Assembly: GCA_039621445.1 (NCBI GenBank)
Contig: CP154957.1
Location: forward strand, 24,900,938 to 24,964,937
Length of the DNA: 64,000 nt
From: Euglena gracilis
Taxonomy: Eukaryota > Euglenida > Euglenophyceae > Euglenales
Direction of reading: 5' to 3'
Shown: in pieces, positions 51,838 to 63,756 of the stretch
Numbering within the stretch: the first letter of the stretch is position 1
How the letters are laid out: each line of letters begins with the position of its first letter
Position numbers and translations under genes: made by a program
Notes under the pieces: generated by a model
What the model was told of the DNA's origin: nothing
Seen by the model: only the letters and a program-made list of their open reading frames with translations
Databases searched by the model: none

Positions 51838-54800
51838 AAGCCAAGAAGCCGATCAAAATTACGACGGCTGACAACACCCCCATGTGCGGTGGTGACTTGG
51901 GATGCTTTTTGGACATTGTCCTACCCCTCATCCCCAAGCACCACTCACACCCCCCCCAACCGCAAAATTTTCCGGATACCTGGGGATATGAATCCGGAAT
52001 CCATGGTTCTGACGTAATTCTGGGATACCCCTTTTTACGTCAGCACCGGCTGGTAGTGGATTGCCACTCCCACGGTTTGCGCACATCATCATTCTCCTCA
52101 TTGCCCCCCAAACCCTCATCACCTGTGGCGTCAACCGCGATAGCCACCAATTTTTCCACACCGTTTTCGAAAACTTTTACCCCGTTACCAACCACACCAA
52201 CCAACGTTTTCCACACCGGGTGTACCGAGAAAGTTCACCCCCTGCCCGTTGACACACCAACTTCCGTTCCCCGTGAGGCAGGGCAAGCAAGTAGCGGTAC
52301 CCCCCTCGTTCCACTGGGTTACAAGACGAAAGCCCAACGGCCTGAAGTGATCACGGTGTCGAGTAGTCGCCCAGCTGCACCAATACCCCGTTTTCCACCA
52401 GATGTATCGCTTTCAGATACATCTGTACACCCCCCAGCAGCTACAAAAGCGCATCCCAACTTTTACACACACCCCCACCAGACCAACATGCGCGACCAGG
52501 ACCACTACTCCGACACTTCCTTCCAATGTGTGCACTGTAGGAGAATTTCCGCCCAGCCAGATTTCGATTGTGGATGTTTAGTCCAAACACCAACACTAAT
52601 CCCGATTTCGCGCACCCATACACTTGGTTGCGGATCGCAATGCGCGACCGTACATCAAGTGCTCCAACAACGAGGTATTGCCTTGTTGTTTGGGACCGCG
52701 AAATCCGTGTCACACACCTCCCCCACCTCCATCTGGCATGATATGGACTGGGTATGTACCCATCCAACCCATCAACCCTTGGGAATGCCCCTTGGGAGTG
52801 TGGATGACACACCCTTGACCTATGTTTGCGGATCCTTGAATTGCGTTACCGCTCTTCAACCCGCGAATCAGGTCGACACATACGCGATGCGTGTACGGAA
52901 TGCATTTAATTTTGGTCAATACCGTATTTTGGAGGAATGGTTCTCCAAAATCGCGGCTTTGGCTGATTCCTTCGATTTGCCGTTGGAAATTGATGCGTTT
53001 TCATCAAAAGCGCATGCGCGCTTGTCGCGATATTGGTCGCGACATACCAACGCATTTCTTAAATTCTGGGGTGATACGGTGCAGTGGATGCATCCTCCCC
53101 CAAAGCTTATCCCGGATGTGGTGGAGAAAATCCTCCGCGATGAAGCGCGAGGAGCTCTCCTCATACCGGTCAATCCGAATGCGGATTGGTTTCACCAACT
53201 ATCCTATGTGTGTTTTCATTGGTGGGATTTACCCGCTGATGTACCACTATTCGAGGATTTTTGTGGTGTATTATTACCACCTGTCAAAGAAATCATTTTT
53301 CGCGTTTGTTTCTTCGACGCATTCGGAATATCCGATTTGCGTGTGCCAAGATACCTTGGTAACAATGGGGATACCACACCCTCAACACAGATTTCTGCGG
53401 TCATTGAGAGTGCGGACCAACACCCCAAGTCTGCTGACTATTGTTCGCGAATTACTCGCGAATTTCATGGTGTACTGGATAATCCAGTTTACGCCTGCGA
53501 CATCGACCCCGCGATTCGCGGTCCGTTCGGTGTTTGCAAAATCGAGCTCAAGGATGGCGCTAAACCTATGCACCGGAAATTCTTCCGTTGCTCGGGTGAA
53601 CGCGAACAGGCTCTCAACGAGATGATTGAGAAGCTCATCCAGAGGAAGTGGGTTATCCCTTCCAAGAGCGAGTGGACATCACAAGCTTTTGTGGTGCCCA
53701 AACCCGCTGACCAGTCTGGTCAGAAGAAGTGGAGACTGGTGCTGGATTACCGGTACCTGAACTCCCAAACGAAGGATGACCCCTTCCCGTTACCGCTGAT
53801 CGAGGATTTGATCACCAGACAATCGGATAACCGGTTATGGTCAATCTTTGATCTGGAAGACGGTTTCCATCAGATGCATTTGCATCCTGATTCGCAACCG
53901 TACACGGCATTCGTGACATCCAAGGGTGTGTACCAATGGACGGTACTCCCCATGGGTGTTAAGAATGGCCCAGCCATGTTTCAACGCATGATCCAGTGGG
54001 TTTTGCGCGATTTACCGTTTGCTCTGGTGTACATCGATGATGTACTGGTGGGAACCCAACCGCCATCCGCGAAATCGGGCGAGGATATCCTCGACCCGCA
54101 TTATCGCGATGTGCGCGCGGTATTATCCGCGTTCCAAAAGCATGTGCTTTTTGTGAAGGGTTCCAAAATGCACCTGTTTCGCAAAATTATTAAGTTTTGC
54201 GGACACATCCTGAGCAACGGGCAGCGTAAAGCCGCACCCAGTAAGATGGAGGCCATTAAGAAATGGACTCCTGAGGTCATTAAGACCTTAACACATTTAA
54301 AGGGATTTTTGGGATTAGCCCAATATTACGCGATTTACATGAAAGATTTCGCGAAAATCGCGGTACCCCTAACCCGACAACTCAAAAATCGGACACCCGA
54401 TAACGCAAAAGTCATTTGGGATGACCAAATGCGCGAGGCCTTGAATAAAATCAAGGACTTGCTCCTCGAGAACGTGGTTCTCGATATCGCGGATCCATAC
54501 AAACCGTATGTCCTGGAGGTCGACAGCAGCGATTACGCTGTTGGCGGGGTTCTTAGCCAGCATAATGCGGCGAATGAACTCCGACCTGTGGCTTTCTTCA
54601 GCAGGAAGCTACAGGGCGACAACGGGAAAGGACAGGTTAAATGGAGCATTCGCGAAAAGGAGACATATGCCATTGTGCTTATTCTCCAGAAATTCCGCAG
54701 CTGGATAGCCAGCAGCCTGGTCCAGATACTCGTGTTGACGGATCATGAGAGCCTTCAACACTGGTATACCGAGGACCTGAACAAGGCCATGTCATCAGTT

Positions 54801-56570
54801 GGCAGAAGATGCCGATGGCATGAGTTCTTGAGCCAGTTTAACCTGGTGGTAGTTTATACCCCAGGTCATACGCAAAAAGTTGCGGATCCACTCAGACGAG
54901 CCCCCTGGTATTATCCTGGGAACCCGGATGAGGGTGATGCGACTTTTCATGGCAGCCATGAGGCTGACCAGTTCGCACGTCGATCCGACGCTGCGGACAA
55001 CATGCTCGATTCACTACCGGTTTCCCGGGTGTATCGCAGCATCGCCATTTCACCATTGCGTGGAAGGCGCCGGCGTGGACGCACTGCCGGACCCCGTCGC
55101 ATTACGCGTACGGAAACTCCTACCCCCCTATTTTTCCGCGAATGGGATTATTCGCGTGACCCTATATACAGTACCATTGTGAATAGACTTCGTAATGGTG
55201 AATCCATAGAGAATTACTCTCTATCACCATTGCGGCTTATTTTCCGGAATGATTCTGGTTATAAATATTGTATACCCCAAGACCTGGTTGATGATGTGAT
55301 TTTGAGCTATCACAACCATGGTCACCCTGGGGCCCCCAAACTTCTTTCACTAGTGGGTCGCAGATATTGCACAACCCTGAGTGAAAAAGAATTATATTCG
55401 CGCTGTTTGCGAATTTCGCAACGGTGCCAAATTTGTCAGGCTGTGAAACCGCGCAGAGGTACCCCCCCTGGTACGATGGACTTTTTCCCCGTACCACCTG
55501 ACATTTTTACGTCCCTCTGCATGGATTTTCTCGAACTTGAACCTTGCAAAGGATCAGATGACAAAATTTACGATTACGTTTTTGTTGTCGTCTGTCGGCT
55601 GAGTGGGTACATAGTAGCCATTCCATGCCGGAAAGCAGGGTTGACAGCCCAAATTTTGGCATCCATATTCCTGGAGAAATGTATCTGCTTAATGGGTTTA
55701 CCGAACGAAATCGTGAGTGATCAAGATCACTTGATCTCTTCGCGGTTTTTCACAACTTTGTGCGGTTTACTCGGCATTGAGCAGCATTTTTCCATTATAT
55801 ACCGCCCGAAAGGCAATGGTAGAGCCGAGGCAGCCGTGAAATCCGTTGTCAATATGCTTCGCCTTTCACTGGCTGACTCGGGTAAGAATTGGTTATCCGT
55901 TCTTCATTGGTGTTTATTTTACATCAATACCTTGCCAGGGTTGGTATTACCACACTCACCGTACAAAATTGTTTTCGGACGAGACCCTCCGGCCATAGGG
56001 GATATCCCCTCGGAGAGACCCGCCCGAAGTAGCGTCAGCTGTGAAACGTGGTTTGCAGAAGTGGAATCACTCCGCTCTGCAGTCCAATCACGTATCACAG
56101 AAATTCATTCCAACAAACGGAAATCGTTTTTACAGAACTTCAACACACCTGTGTATAGTCCAGGTGACCGCGTGTGGGTACGGAATAACCGCACCCGCAT
56201 GCAATCTTCCAAGCTAGATCCTCTTTGGCTCGGCCCATGCGAAATTTTGGAGAGGTTAGGTAGTAGCGGGATTGAGGACGTCCATATGGACGACTTCAAA
56301 CCGTACCTAAGCCCCCCAGACGGAAAAGCTATCCCCTGCCTATATTTCAAGCCCCGTTCCAGATTACCTGAAACGGACGACTTTGTGGTCGATAAGATAA
56401 TAGACCACAAGGTCGACAGGGGTGTGCACTACTGGAAAGTTCGCTGGAAAGGGTATGGGCCAGAGGAGGACACTTGGGAGCCAGCATCCAGTTTTGTTGG
56501 ATATGTCCAACAGGATTGGAAGCTGTGGAACAAGCGCAATAACATAGACATAAACATAAACACTTTCTGA
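51777..56570 (+). CDS. pol: Ty3 Pol: protease end, DIRS-like module, RT, RNase H, integrase, chromodomain
   Basis: About 1,595 residues, counted from 51783. Residues 1-95 complete the protease ([15 protein letters not shown], then [10 protein letters not shown]). A Cys-rich spacer follows. Residues about 396-480 ([18 protein letters not shown], then [15 protein letters not shown]) resemble the module that follows RNase H in DIRS elements. RT is at about 585-800 with [16 protein letters not shown] and YIDD (residue 750). RNase H is at about 905-1045 ([30 protein letters not shown]). Integrase has an HH-CC-like region (CQICQ), then Asp in MDFLEL, Asp in SDQDHL and Glu exactly 35 residues on. 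The chromodomain ([17 protein letters not shown]) is near residue 1550. A 24-bp deletion removes eight residues before the chromodomain relative to copy 1. It should make cDNA and integrate it. Confidence 0.93.
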   Translation, partial: HWLSHCTTFSVRVDTNPLLVKAKKPIKITTADNTPMCGGDLGCFLDIVLPLIPKHHSHPPQPQNFPDTWGYESGIHGSDVILGYPFLRQHRLVVDCHSHGLRTSSFSSLPPKPSSPVASTAIATNFSTPFSKTFTPLPTTPTNVFHTGCTEKVHPLPVDTPTSVPREAGQASSGTPLVPLGYKTKAQRPEVITVSSSRPAAPIPRFPPDVSLSDTSVHPPAATKAHPNFYTHPHQTNMRDQDHYSDTSFQCVHCRRISAQPDFDCGCLVQTPTLIPISRTHTLGCGSQCATVHQVLQQRGIALLFGTAKSVSHTSPTSIWHDMDWVCTHPTHQPLGMPLGSVDDTPLTYVCGSLNCVTALQPANQVDTYAMRVRNAFNFGQYRILEEWFSKIAALADSFDLPLEIDAFSSKAHARLSRYWSRHTNAFLKFWGDTVQWMHPPPKLIPDVVEKILRDEARGALLIPVNPNADWFHQLSYVCFHWWDLPADVPLFEDFCGVLLPPVKEIIFRVCFFDAFGISDLRVPRYLGNNGDTTPSTQISAVIESADQHPKSADYCSRITREFHGVLDNPVYACDIDPAIRGPFGVCKIELKDGAKPMHRKFFRCSGEREQALNEMIEKLIQRKWVIPSKSEWTSQAFVVPKPADQSGQKKWRLVLDYRYLNSQTKDDPFPLPLIEDLITRQSDNRLWSIFDLEDGFHQMHLHPDSQPYTAFVTSKGVYQWTVLPMGVKNGPAMFQRMIQWVLRDLPFALVYIDDVLVGTQPPSAKSGEDILDPHYRDVRAVLSAFQKHVLFVKGSKMHLFRKIIKFCGHILSNGQRKAAPSKMEAIKKWTPEVIKTLTHLKGFLGLAQYYAIYMKDFAKIAVPLTRQLKNRTPDNAKVIWDDQMREALNKIKDLLLENVVLDIADPYKPYVLEVDSSDYAVGGVLSQHNAANELRPVAFFSRKLQGDNGKGQVKWSIREKETYAIVLILQKFRSWIASSLVQILVLTDHESLQHWYTEDLNKAMSSVGRRCRWHEFLSQFNLVVVYTPGHTQKVADPLRRAPWYYPGNPDEGDATFHGSHEADQFARRSDAADNMLDSLPVSRVYRSIAISPLRGRRRRGRTAGPRRITRTETPTPLFFREWDYSRDPIYSTIVNRLRNGESIENYSLSPLRLIFRNDSGYKYCIPQDLVDDVILSYHNHGHPGAPKLLSLVGRRYCTTLSEKELYSRCLRISQRCQICQAVKPRRGTPPGTMDFFPVPPDIFTSLCMDFLELEPCKGSDDKIYDYVFVVVCRLSGYIVAIPCRKAGLTAQILASIFLEKCICLMGLPNEIVSDQDHLISSRFFTTLCGLLGIEQHFSIIYRPKGNGRAEAAVKSVVNMLRLSLADSGKNWLSVLHWCLFYINTLPGLVLPHSPYKIVFGRDPPAIGDIPSERPARSSVSCETWFAEVESLRSAVQSRITEIHSNKRKSFLQNFNTPVYSPGDRVWVRNNRTRMQSSKLDPLWLGPCEILERLGSSGIEDVHMDDFKPYLSPPDGKAIPCLYFKPRSRLPETDDFVVDKIIDHKVDRGVHYWKVRWKGYGPEEDTWEPASSFVGYVQQDWKLWNKRNNIDININTF

Positions 56571-56761
56571 AACGATTTCGTTTTGGAGAATGTGTGTGTT
56601 TTATGTGAATGTTTCGCGTTTATACCCCCCCCCTGCACTTCATCCCTATCTTTCTCGCAGAGTTTTGATTAAGATAGAAGCCTTACTTTTTCAGTGCTCT
56701 CGCACTCAAAGCGACTGACAACAAGGTTACCCTTAGTTGTCGTCGTCGTTCGGGTAGCATC
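56571..56761 (+). promoter_or_regulatory. pol-ORF4 spacer with 3' splice-site-like sequences
   Basis: Between the pol stop and the ORF4 ATG there are two pyrimidine-rich acceptors, CTATCTTTCTCGCAG (ending 56660) and CTTACTTTTTCAG (ending 56695). This is where a spliced subgenomic RNA for a downstream gene would join. Copy 1 has the same spacer. Confidence 0.45.
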
Positions 56762-59700
56762 ATGCTGCCTGGGCGCGGACCTGGACCAGGTCCACCATGG
56801 CCGCAGCCTTCTGGCGCGCCATACCCCCAGTACCCTCAGTATGCTGAGGCCCCGATTCCGGGTGCCCCACATGCTGAGAGGGTTTCAGCCCCGGTATTCG
56901 CCGCGGCTACCAGCAGCCGGTCCGCATATGCGGTACCAGATCCATCTGCCGTCCAGCAGCCGGCACCTCAGCCACCAGCGCAGCGCAGATCGCGCCTGCC
57001 CCCGTATGCGGGAGAGATGATCTTCCGCACTACGGAGACGTTGGAGCGGGCGATGCGTATGTGCGCACACCCCCCAACGGAGCCCTTTATGCAAGCCCTT
57101 TGGGATGCATACTGTGCTCAGTTGTTGGTGGTAGCCAACACCCCTGTGGCTCAGTGGTGTCCCTGCGGTCAAGCCCTGATGACAGGGAGACGGTACTTCT
57201 CGTCCGCAGCCGATTCTGGCTTCGAACCCGGCGAGACCATGATGGACCTGGGCGTGTATGTGCCGCCCATGCTGCAAACGCAGACGCCGGTGGGATCCCA
57301 CACCGTGCATATGCGTGAGCACACGCCCCCACCGGTAGGTGAGGCTGTGCATGTCCCACCTGGGATGACGAGAATTTTTGCTCGCCCGCCCTCGCCGCAG
57401 CGAATGCCGCCGCGCGAGCCGCCAGCGGAGCAATTTGTCTCGCGGTACGCGACGCACGCGGATTACCCGCGCGGCGCACGCGTGCTCCCAGCCGGACAGT
57501 CGGACGTGCCCCCTGAGGCATACGTCCAACACATGTTCACGCACTGGATGCCACAGGCATCACCGGTCGTCCCTGTCCCGGGCGTTGAGCCACGGCGGCA
57601 GGTGGAGCCCATAGTGGTGGAGGATGAACCTCCCCGCCGTGAGGCAGCCCGACCGCCCAGTGCAGCCCCTGTCCAACTGGGGATGTCCCGCGTCGGCAGG
57701 AGGCTGACTACTACCACATGGCACCTCCGGGAACCGAGCAGGATGAGCTTGCTCGGCACTTACTGCAGGAGCCAGTATTCACGTCTGAAGAGCACTGGGC
57801 GAGGTATTACGCCTCTCTGGCGCCCTTCAGGGTCGTGGATACACCCCCTCCCATCCGTACCAACCGCAGCTGCGGGTGGCGACCCCGGTATTACCCGGTG
57901 AGCCCCCGGCAGGAGCGGCAGGATTACCTGCCACCCTGAAGCGCGATAGGGTTACGGAGAACCTTACCCCACAGCCCAGGCGACCCAGCCCACGGGACGC
58001 GGAAGGCGGTGCGGCAATGCAGGTGGAAGCCAGCCAGGATACCCCGGCTGGGCAACCACCGGCAGTGGCACAGGCAGCGATGAGCCGTCCTGTTGCCGCA
58101 ATGCCACCGCCGATCCCTCCGGTATGGAAGGAGCCGCGACCCCCTACGCCGAAACCAAGCCCACGCCAGGCTCCTAGCCAGCGCCCAGCCACGCCGTCAC
58201 CGCGACGTGCAGCGGAACGGCAAGGTCCCTCCCCAGAGATGGAATGGGAAGGTACCGAACCGACTCCTGCCGCACCGAGCGCCCGACCCTCTGGTATTCG
58301 CCAGACAGGGAAGGACAAAGGTAAGGCTGAGGGCAAAGGCAAGGGAGAAGGCAAAGGCGTGGCCGGCAAAGGTAAGGGTGAGGGCAAGGGTAAGGGTACA
58401 GCCCGTGAGGAGGAGGAAGAACCAGCAGAAGTCCTCTCGGACTTTGAGCAAATGCTCAGGTTCAAGGAGGAGCTGGAGGACGAAGGCTGGCGAATGCAGC
58501 ATGATTACCATGTTGCAGGAAACCGCCCCGTCACCCCTCCGGAGGCAGTCATCGAGGTGGTATTACACCACACCGAGAACAGAGTCAGACAATTCCATTA
58601 CGGAATTGACCTGTACGCCTTCGAAGGTGAAGGTGGCAGACCCTTGCTGGATGCCCAGCCGGGTTTCTGGGAACTCTGGTTTTGGCTGGGATACCCCTGC
58701 CAGAACTGGGGTCTCTTCAGCGACTCCACTGGCCGCAGTTACCTGCACCAGTTAGGATTTCGGGACCAGCATGTGTTGGCCCGAAGGCTGAAGGCAATCT
58801 TCGACTGTATTCACACAGTCGGGCCCCTCGGTGTGCAGTGGAAATACTACCCACTGAACCCCGACATCGAACGCCTGATCGAGGTGTTGTGGTGCAACAA
58901 CCTCCAGGTGTGGCTGGTGAGCCATTACGGCTCCACCTTCCGCGTTAAGCGCGTTTCCCTGGCTTACCCACAGAGGTATGACCTCTGTTGTAAGTACTGC
59001 CGGCAGGAATTTCCTGTCGACTTCTGGGGATTCGGCGTACGCGGAAGTCCTCCACCGCCTCGGGATAACCCGGGCCTGGAGATGGGACGCCGCATGCTTA
59101 TGCATGTGTGCCGCGACGCCCCGGATGTCCAGGGCAAAAGTCGCCGCGTCCATAAGCAGCGTATTTTTATGCTGCAACAGTTCTGGTGGCGAGCCTGGAC
59201 CACCTACGTCATGGAGGTGTATATACATCTCCGTGACCCCCAGGACGATAGGCCTGGTATGGAAAGCTTGCCACCAGACTACGGCGACCCCGTTGAGGGA
59301 CCTCGTCGTCGTCGGGTTATCGCCGACCTGCGCCCCAACTGGCACCTGGCCGGGATAGACCTGGAGGAACATTTGAGGCGACAGTTTGGCGGTACCCTCG
59401 ACAGGGAGGTATTCCTCCAGCTGATGAATCACCCGAAGGCCATCCTCGACCTGGGTATGCCGATTCTGGCATGCGTGCAGGAGTTCGAGGACGGGTTTTT
59501 CGAGGTCTGGGAAGACACGCGTTACCGCGGCTTCCTGCGCCCGAACAGGCCTGCAAACGCTTGGGTGCAGCCATCATGTCCGCCACCCTGGCCCAACAGC
59601 GCCAGTAGCAGTACGCTGGCCTTTTACAGGCTGGCAGATGCCCAGGGATGCCGATGGCACCCCGACGATCCTCGTTCGCCCGAGGATCTGCGCGCCTTCA

Positions 59701-61727
59701 TCGCCCCAGAGGATGAACCTCTGGCGCGAAGGAGACGGGAGGCGTCAGTCGCTTCCACCACCGCGATTCCGCGGCGGGAGGAACGCGACCGCAGCCCCTC
59801 CGTCACCATTCTGGAGGCAGCGCCGCCGTCTCCGACAGGAACGGCTGTATCATTTGTCTCTGCCCCGCGAGCGGCAGGGGAACGATCAGTTTCCCCGGCC
59901 CCCGCGGCGGCGGCTCCCGTCTGTCCACCGGCAGGTGGAGACGAGGAACTCCCTCAGGAGGTAGGTGAGAACGTGGAGGATATCCTCTACGCTGCTCTGC
60001 CTACTCTGGCGCAGCCTAGGCCAGACGAAGCACCCGCAGGGGATAAACCTGTGGCTGCTACGCCTGTTCCAACGGCTGAGCCCCCAGCCGAGGTGACTGG
60101 TATGGTCGTCGAGGATGTCCTCGAAGAACCTGCCAGTCCCACAGCACGCACCTCGTTAGGAGGCCGTGTGCTCGGCGCCGTAGTCACAGGCATTACTGCC
60201 GTGGCTGCTGCACTAACGCCACGAGGTGGAGGCGTAGCATCAAGCTCCGCCGCTGAGGTCGTGGAGACACCAGATGTCGGTGTCCCCACACCCCCATCTC
60301 CGGCAGCAGTGCAACCACCATCAGGGGATGAACCCCAGCCGACAGAGCCATCTGTCGCACCGGCTACACCGGAGGATCAACCTCCCGTAGCACCTGCGCC
60401 AGCGGTTGTGGAGGATCAACCTCCTAGACCGGATGTCGAAATGGAAGTGGAGGAGATACCCCCACGACCACCGACACCGCGCAGGGTTCCTGCCGTCCCG
60501 AGGACAATGGCAGAGTTTCTGGGAGTGCCAGCGCCTGTGGAAGCACCGATTCCGGTGACGACCACAGTGCCATGCCTCGTCGGACAGGATGAACCTGCTC
60601 GGCGACGGCCGGCTGAACAACCCCAGGAACGAGTGCCGACCCCTCGGAGCGTCATGCGCGGCCCAGCGGTCAGTATGCCCGCTTCGCCCAGACGACAAAC
60701 GTCTACTCCGGCACCATCGGCTCCTGATACCAGGAGTAAGCCGCAGGCGTCGCCTCCTGATTCCGGGAGTGCGAAGCCGAAAGGAGGCAATCCGGGTGCT
60801 GCACCCTGTAAGCCCCCTTCCAAAGGCGGTGATGGGAAACCACCACCGAAAGGTGTCGCTGGAGGTCAGACTGGCGGACAGCCGAAAGGCCCTACGACAA
60901 TGCACGACTATTCGGCCGTTGCATCGTCCGGGTACGGAAAGAGCAAACCGAAAGGTAAGGCTCGTGGTCGACAGGCCCAATCTTCCGCCGGATCGACGGA
61001 TGAGGAGCAGGATGAACCTGCTTCACCTCCTGTGTCTGCGGATGCCCAGCTCTGGACCCAGGATATCCTGACCAGACTAGGCACCGTGGAAGAGAGGACG
61101 AAGAAACTGGCTGCTATTAGGCACCAGACAGGGTCACTGAATCGATGGATTCAGCCCCTCTTCGTCCGCGGAGAACCTTTCCACTATGTCCCGGAACATA
61201 CCTGGACATTCTGGAACAGGCGCTCACCCAGAGTACTGGCACAGTACTTTGGCGAGGCCTGCGTGTTGGATTTCCAGCACGGCACGTCCTTTGCCTGGAC
61301 GTGCACCGTGTGCCACCATGTGCGGCACAACCAACCGCTTGTGCATGTGTGCAAGCGGCAGGTGCAATCCTCGTGGTTCCATCACAGGGCATATGTGCCG
61401 AACTGTGTGGCGCTCGTATGTGGCGAGTGCCTGAATGCCTGGAAGCACAGCTTGAACTACTCCTACAGTGAGAATGCTCACGACAGGGATATCCCTGCCT
61501 TGTGCATCAACTGTATAGGAGGCAAGTTCGTGCAGACTGCTGATGGAGCAGTCACCACCATTGTCCACCAGCACTGGGAGACATTGGAGAAGTGGAAGAA
61601 GGAGTACAAGCAGGTGGAAGGCCGCCTGAAGCACTCCGACTTCCGAAAGGTAGAAAGCTACCGCCACACGGGAATGGCCCGTGAGTTCCAGATCGACGCT
61701 GGGGCAATGCGCCTCGCCGTCGAGTAA
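56762..61727 (+). CDS. Ty3 ORF4: large protein of unknown function, in env position
   Basis: Two frames, 56762-57901 (379 aa) and 57876-61727 (1283 aa), form one ancestral gene. Copy 1 is open across the join, and copy 2 is out of frame between about 57680 and 57900. Order: a Pro-rich start (MLPGRGPGPGPPWP), a mixed region, a Gly/Lys run (KGKGEGKGVAGKGKGEG) and an acidic EEEEEP, then a Trp-rich globular-looking region of about 400 residues (GFWELWFWLGYPCQNWG, LCCKYCRQEFPVDFWGFG). A long Pro/Val/Glu-rich linker follows. At about residues 1140-1220 of the second frame comes a Cys/His-rich end (CTVCHHVRHNQPLVHVC, CGECLN, CINC) that could bind zinc. There is no signal peptide, transmembrane segment or fusion-like stretch, so it is not a recognisable envelope protein. 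I recognise no family. Conserved in two copies. Confidence 0.8.
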
Positions 61728-61742
61728 CACGCCAAGGTAAGA

Positions 61743-62282
61743 ATGCCTTACCTCTGGACTGATGGCGACTGGGAGACACATGTTTACCCCCTGTTCTCCA
61801 AGCGTCAGCATGGCGGATACGCCTTGCCACTGTGGCCTCCTGAAGAACACGATTTGGTGGACTTCAGAGGTTGGTTGGCGGCTGTATTACGGCCCCATAC
61901 CGCAAGAGCTCGGACAGCGAGGTGGATGTATGACATCAACTTCAAGCAGACCACGGGGATGCCCCCGCAGGTGCCTGCGAATCACCCCCGGATGAATTAC
62001 ATCATCTGGCCGGTGATGCTGCCCAGAATTTTCTGGGAGCAACTCCAACGGTATCTTCAGCATCATGCTGAACGTACCAGGGAGAAGCTGCCGGATAATT
62101 GGATCAAGGACTGGGAGACCCCTTCCTTTGATGTCAACGATCCGGAGCTCAACACCATCCGGAGTGAATCAGCTCCGCCGCGTTCCCCACGCCAACTGGA
62201 GTTGGTTGAGGACCCATTAGGGGACCCCCAACACGACTACTGGCGTGAGGTCCGCGAACGTCCAGCCGATAAAGGCAGGTGA
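61743..62282 (+). CDS. Ty3 ORF5: small protein of unknown function
   Basis: 179 residues from ATG 61743, in the same frame as ORF4 and separated from it by one UAA and five codons. The sequence AAG|GTAAGA just before its ATG is a perfect 5' splice-site consensus. It is rich in Trp, Pro and Arg (MPYLWTDGDWETHVYPLFSK, IIWPVMLPRIFWEQLQRYLQ) with a charged C-terminus. It might be read through from ORF4, reinitiated, or spliced. The window does not contain the matching part of copy 1, so its conservation is untested. No family recognised. Confidence 0.65.
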   Translation: MPYLWTDGDWETHVYPLFSKRQHGGYALPLWPPEEHDLVDFRGWLAAVLRPHTARARTARWMYDINFKQTTGMPPQVPANHPRMNYIIWPVMLPRIFWEQLQRYLQHHAERTREKLPDNWIKDWETPSFDVNDPELNTIRSESAPPRSPRQLELVEDPLGDPQHDYWREVRERPADKGR

Positions 62283-63109
62283 GGTGTCTGTCAGCGCCAA
62301 TGCGGCGTCTTTCAGCACCCTCGTCAGGTATTCGCCTGACACCCTGTTTGGGTATTCGCCCGAACAACCCCTTCGAAGACCCTTTGCGGTATTCGCCGCT
62401 AGTAAGTTCCCACCGGGATGCTGCCATGTGCAGGATTCCGTGCGCATGCATGCACACCCCTCTCCCCTCTCCCCTCTCGCGGGCGTGCTACACGCAGCGC
62501 ACAGGGCCGACGGCCTCTTTTCCTTTCCCTTTCTTTTCTTTTCGGCCGTTTGAGGCCTTAAGGCTGCCAGACAGCACAACTTTTTTGGCCTAAGCCAAAC
62601 CCCCCACTCCTCTCTACTTTCCCCCCGGGGCAAATGCTGTCGCCGGCAGTTGGTTTTGTAGAGTAGGATTTCCTTTTGCGTGGTCAGGTTTGACTGGCCA
62701 TGCGCCCTGCCCAGGTTTGACTGGTCATGGCCCCCTCCTTCCACACCCTCCCCATGGGTTTTCCTGGAATGCCCATGGACCCAACCCCAAGTGCCTTGGG
62801 CACACCCAAACTGGGTGGATGGGTTTGCTTGGCAAGGAAACCTGCCAGCCCCATTTTCCCCAATGGGCTATAATATACTATATACCCATAAGCCACCGCA
62901 GAATAGGTGAAACCATTTTGCGCGTTTTGGGCTTTTTGGGTCCCCTCCTTTCCGCCCCCCCCCCCTTCGAGTGGACCCCTGTGCGACGGAAAGGGCCCCT
63001 GTGGATGCTCCAGGGTGCAGTTCCCACAGACCAGGTCTGTGTCCGAAATCCCTGTGGCCAGAATGCCTGGTCCAAAGGGGAAATCGGGCATAGCCCTGGG
63101 AGGGGGATG
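62283..63109 (+). other. Ty3 3' untranslated region and polypurine tract
   Basis: No gene was seen. Direct repeats with GTATTCGCC(G/C/T) occur at 62326-62395. The stretch CTGGGAGGGGGATG at 63096-63109, directly before the 3' LTR, is the expected purine-rich primer for plus-strand DNA. Confidence 0.7.
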
Positions 63110-63420
63110 TGTACCAGGCGTATGCTTCTGTCCCCTTCCGTTGAGGAAGTTAGGATGGAAGCAGATCCTATTAGGATCTCCTAATGGGTGCCCCTTCTCT
63201 CTCCACAGGTGGTATTCTTCTTACACCTTTTCCTTCCTTTCCTTTGCACCGGACTTGGATTTCCAGTCCGTCATCCCCGCATTGCTCCGTGCTTTGCTTC
63301 TTGGGAAGTGGGAAAAGGGTTTTTACTGTTACTCTGATTTTCAGTTCCCAAGTAGGTGCGCCAAGGCGAAAGCAAAGGCTTTTGGGAATTGGGAAAGGGG
63401 AATTGGGAATCAGACGTACA
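63110..63420 (+). repeat. 3' LTR, 311 bp
   Basis: Same length and ends (TGTAC...GTACA) as the 5' LTR. It differs by three substitutions: TTACACC for TTATACC, CATCCCC for CCTCCCC, and AAGCAAAG for AAGCGAAG. About 1 % divergence points to a recent insertion. Confidence 0.95.
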
Positions 63421-63756
63421 CTCTTATCTGGGGAATCAAGAGGGACAGAGAAGAGACAAGAGACGTCCTGTAGAGAAGGCAAATGGATGCCAGGCAGACA
63501 TGAAGGCCAGTGGAGACCAAATGGCCCAAAGAGCCATTGGAGGCCAATACAATCAACACCATCCACACCACATCAGCCCTTGGGGGGGAGGCCCAAGATT
63601 GGCTACAACAGGTCCCCCACTGAAGGTAATCAGCCCCCACCCCCCAGCCATAGATGCACCTCCCCACTGCAGACACAGACCTTCCCTCATCTTTTAAAAA
63701 AAAGGGGGAAAGCCTGTCTTTGAGCAGCCTTATGGCAGGGCCAGAGGTGACCCCAG

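Larger units (their letters stand above)
46934..63420 (+). mobile_element. Giant Ty3 chromovirus, near complete, 16.5 kb (copy 2)
   Basis: Two 311-bp LTRs that differ at only three positions bound an interior with ORF1, gag, pol (protease, RT, RNase H, integrase, chromodomain), ORF4 and ORF5, all on the plus strand. The integrase plus C-terminal chromodomain and the RT motifs place it in the Ty3/gypsy chromovirus group. It is about three times longer than typical chromoviruses because of ORF1 upstream of gag and ORF4/ORF5 downstream of pol. No target-site duplication is visible (GGTGG on the left, CTCTT on the right). ORF4 has compensating frameshifts and pol a 24-bp deletion relative to copy 1. 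It lies next to the DIRS remnant. Confidence 0.93.

Noticed and set aside
57827-59432. Long minus-strand frames opposite ORF4
   Set aside because: They mirror the GC-rich ORF4 codons, and the same shadows appear opposite copy 1. ORF4 itself has the protein-like pattern.
56762-61727. ORF4 as a retroviral-type envelope gene
   Set aside because: No signal peptide, transmembrane helix or glycoprotein-like Cys pattern. It is Pro-rich and Trp-rich with a soluble-looking end.
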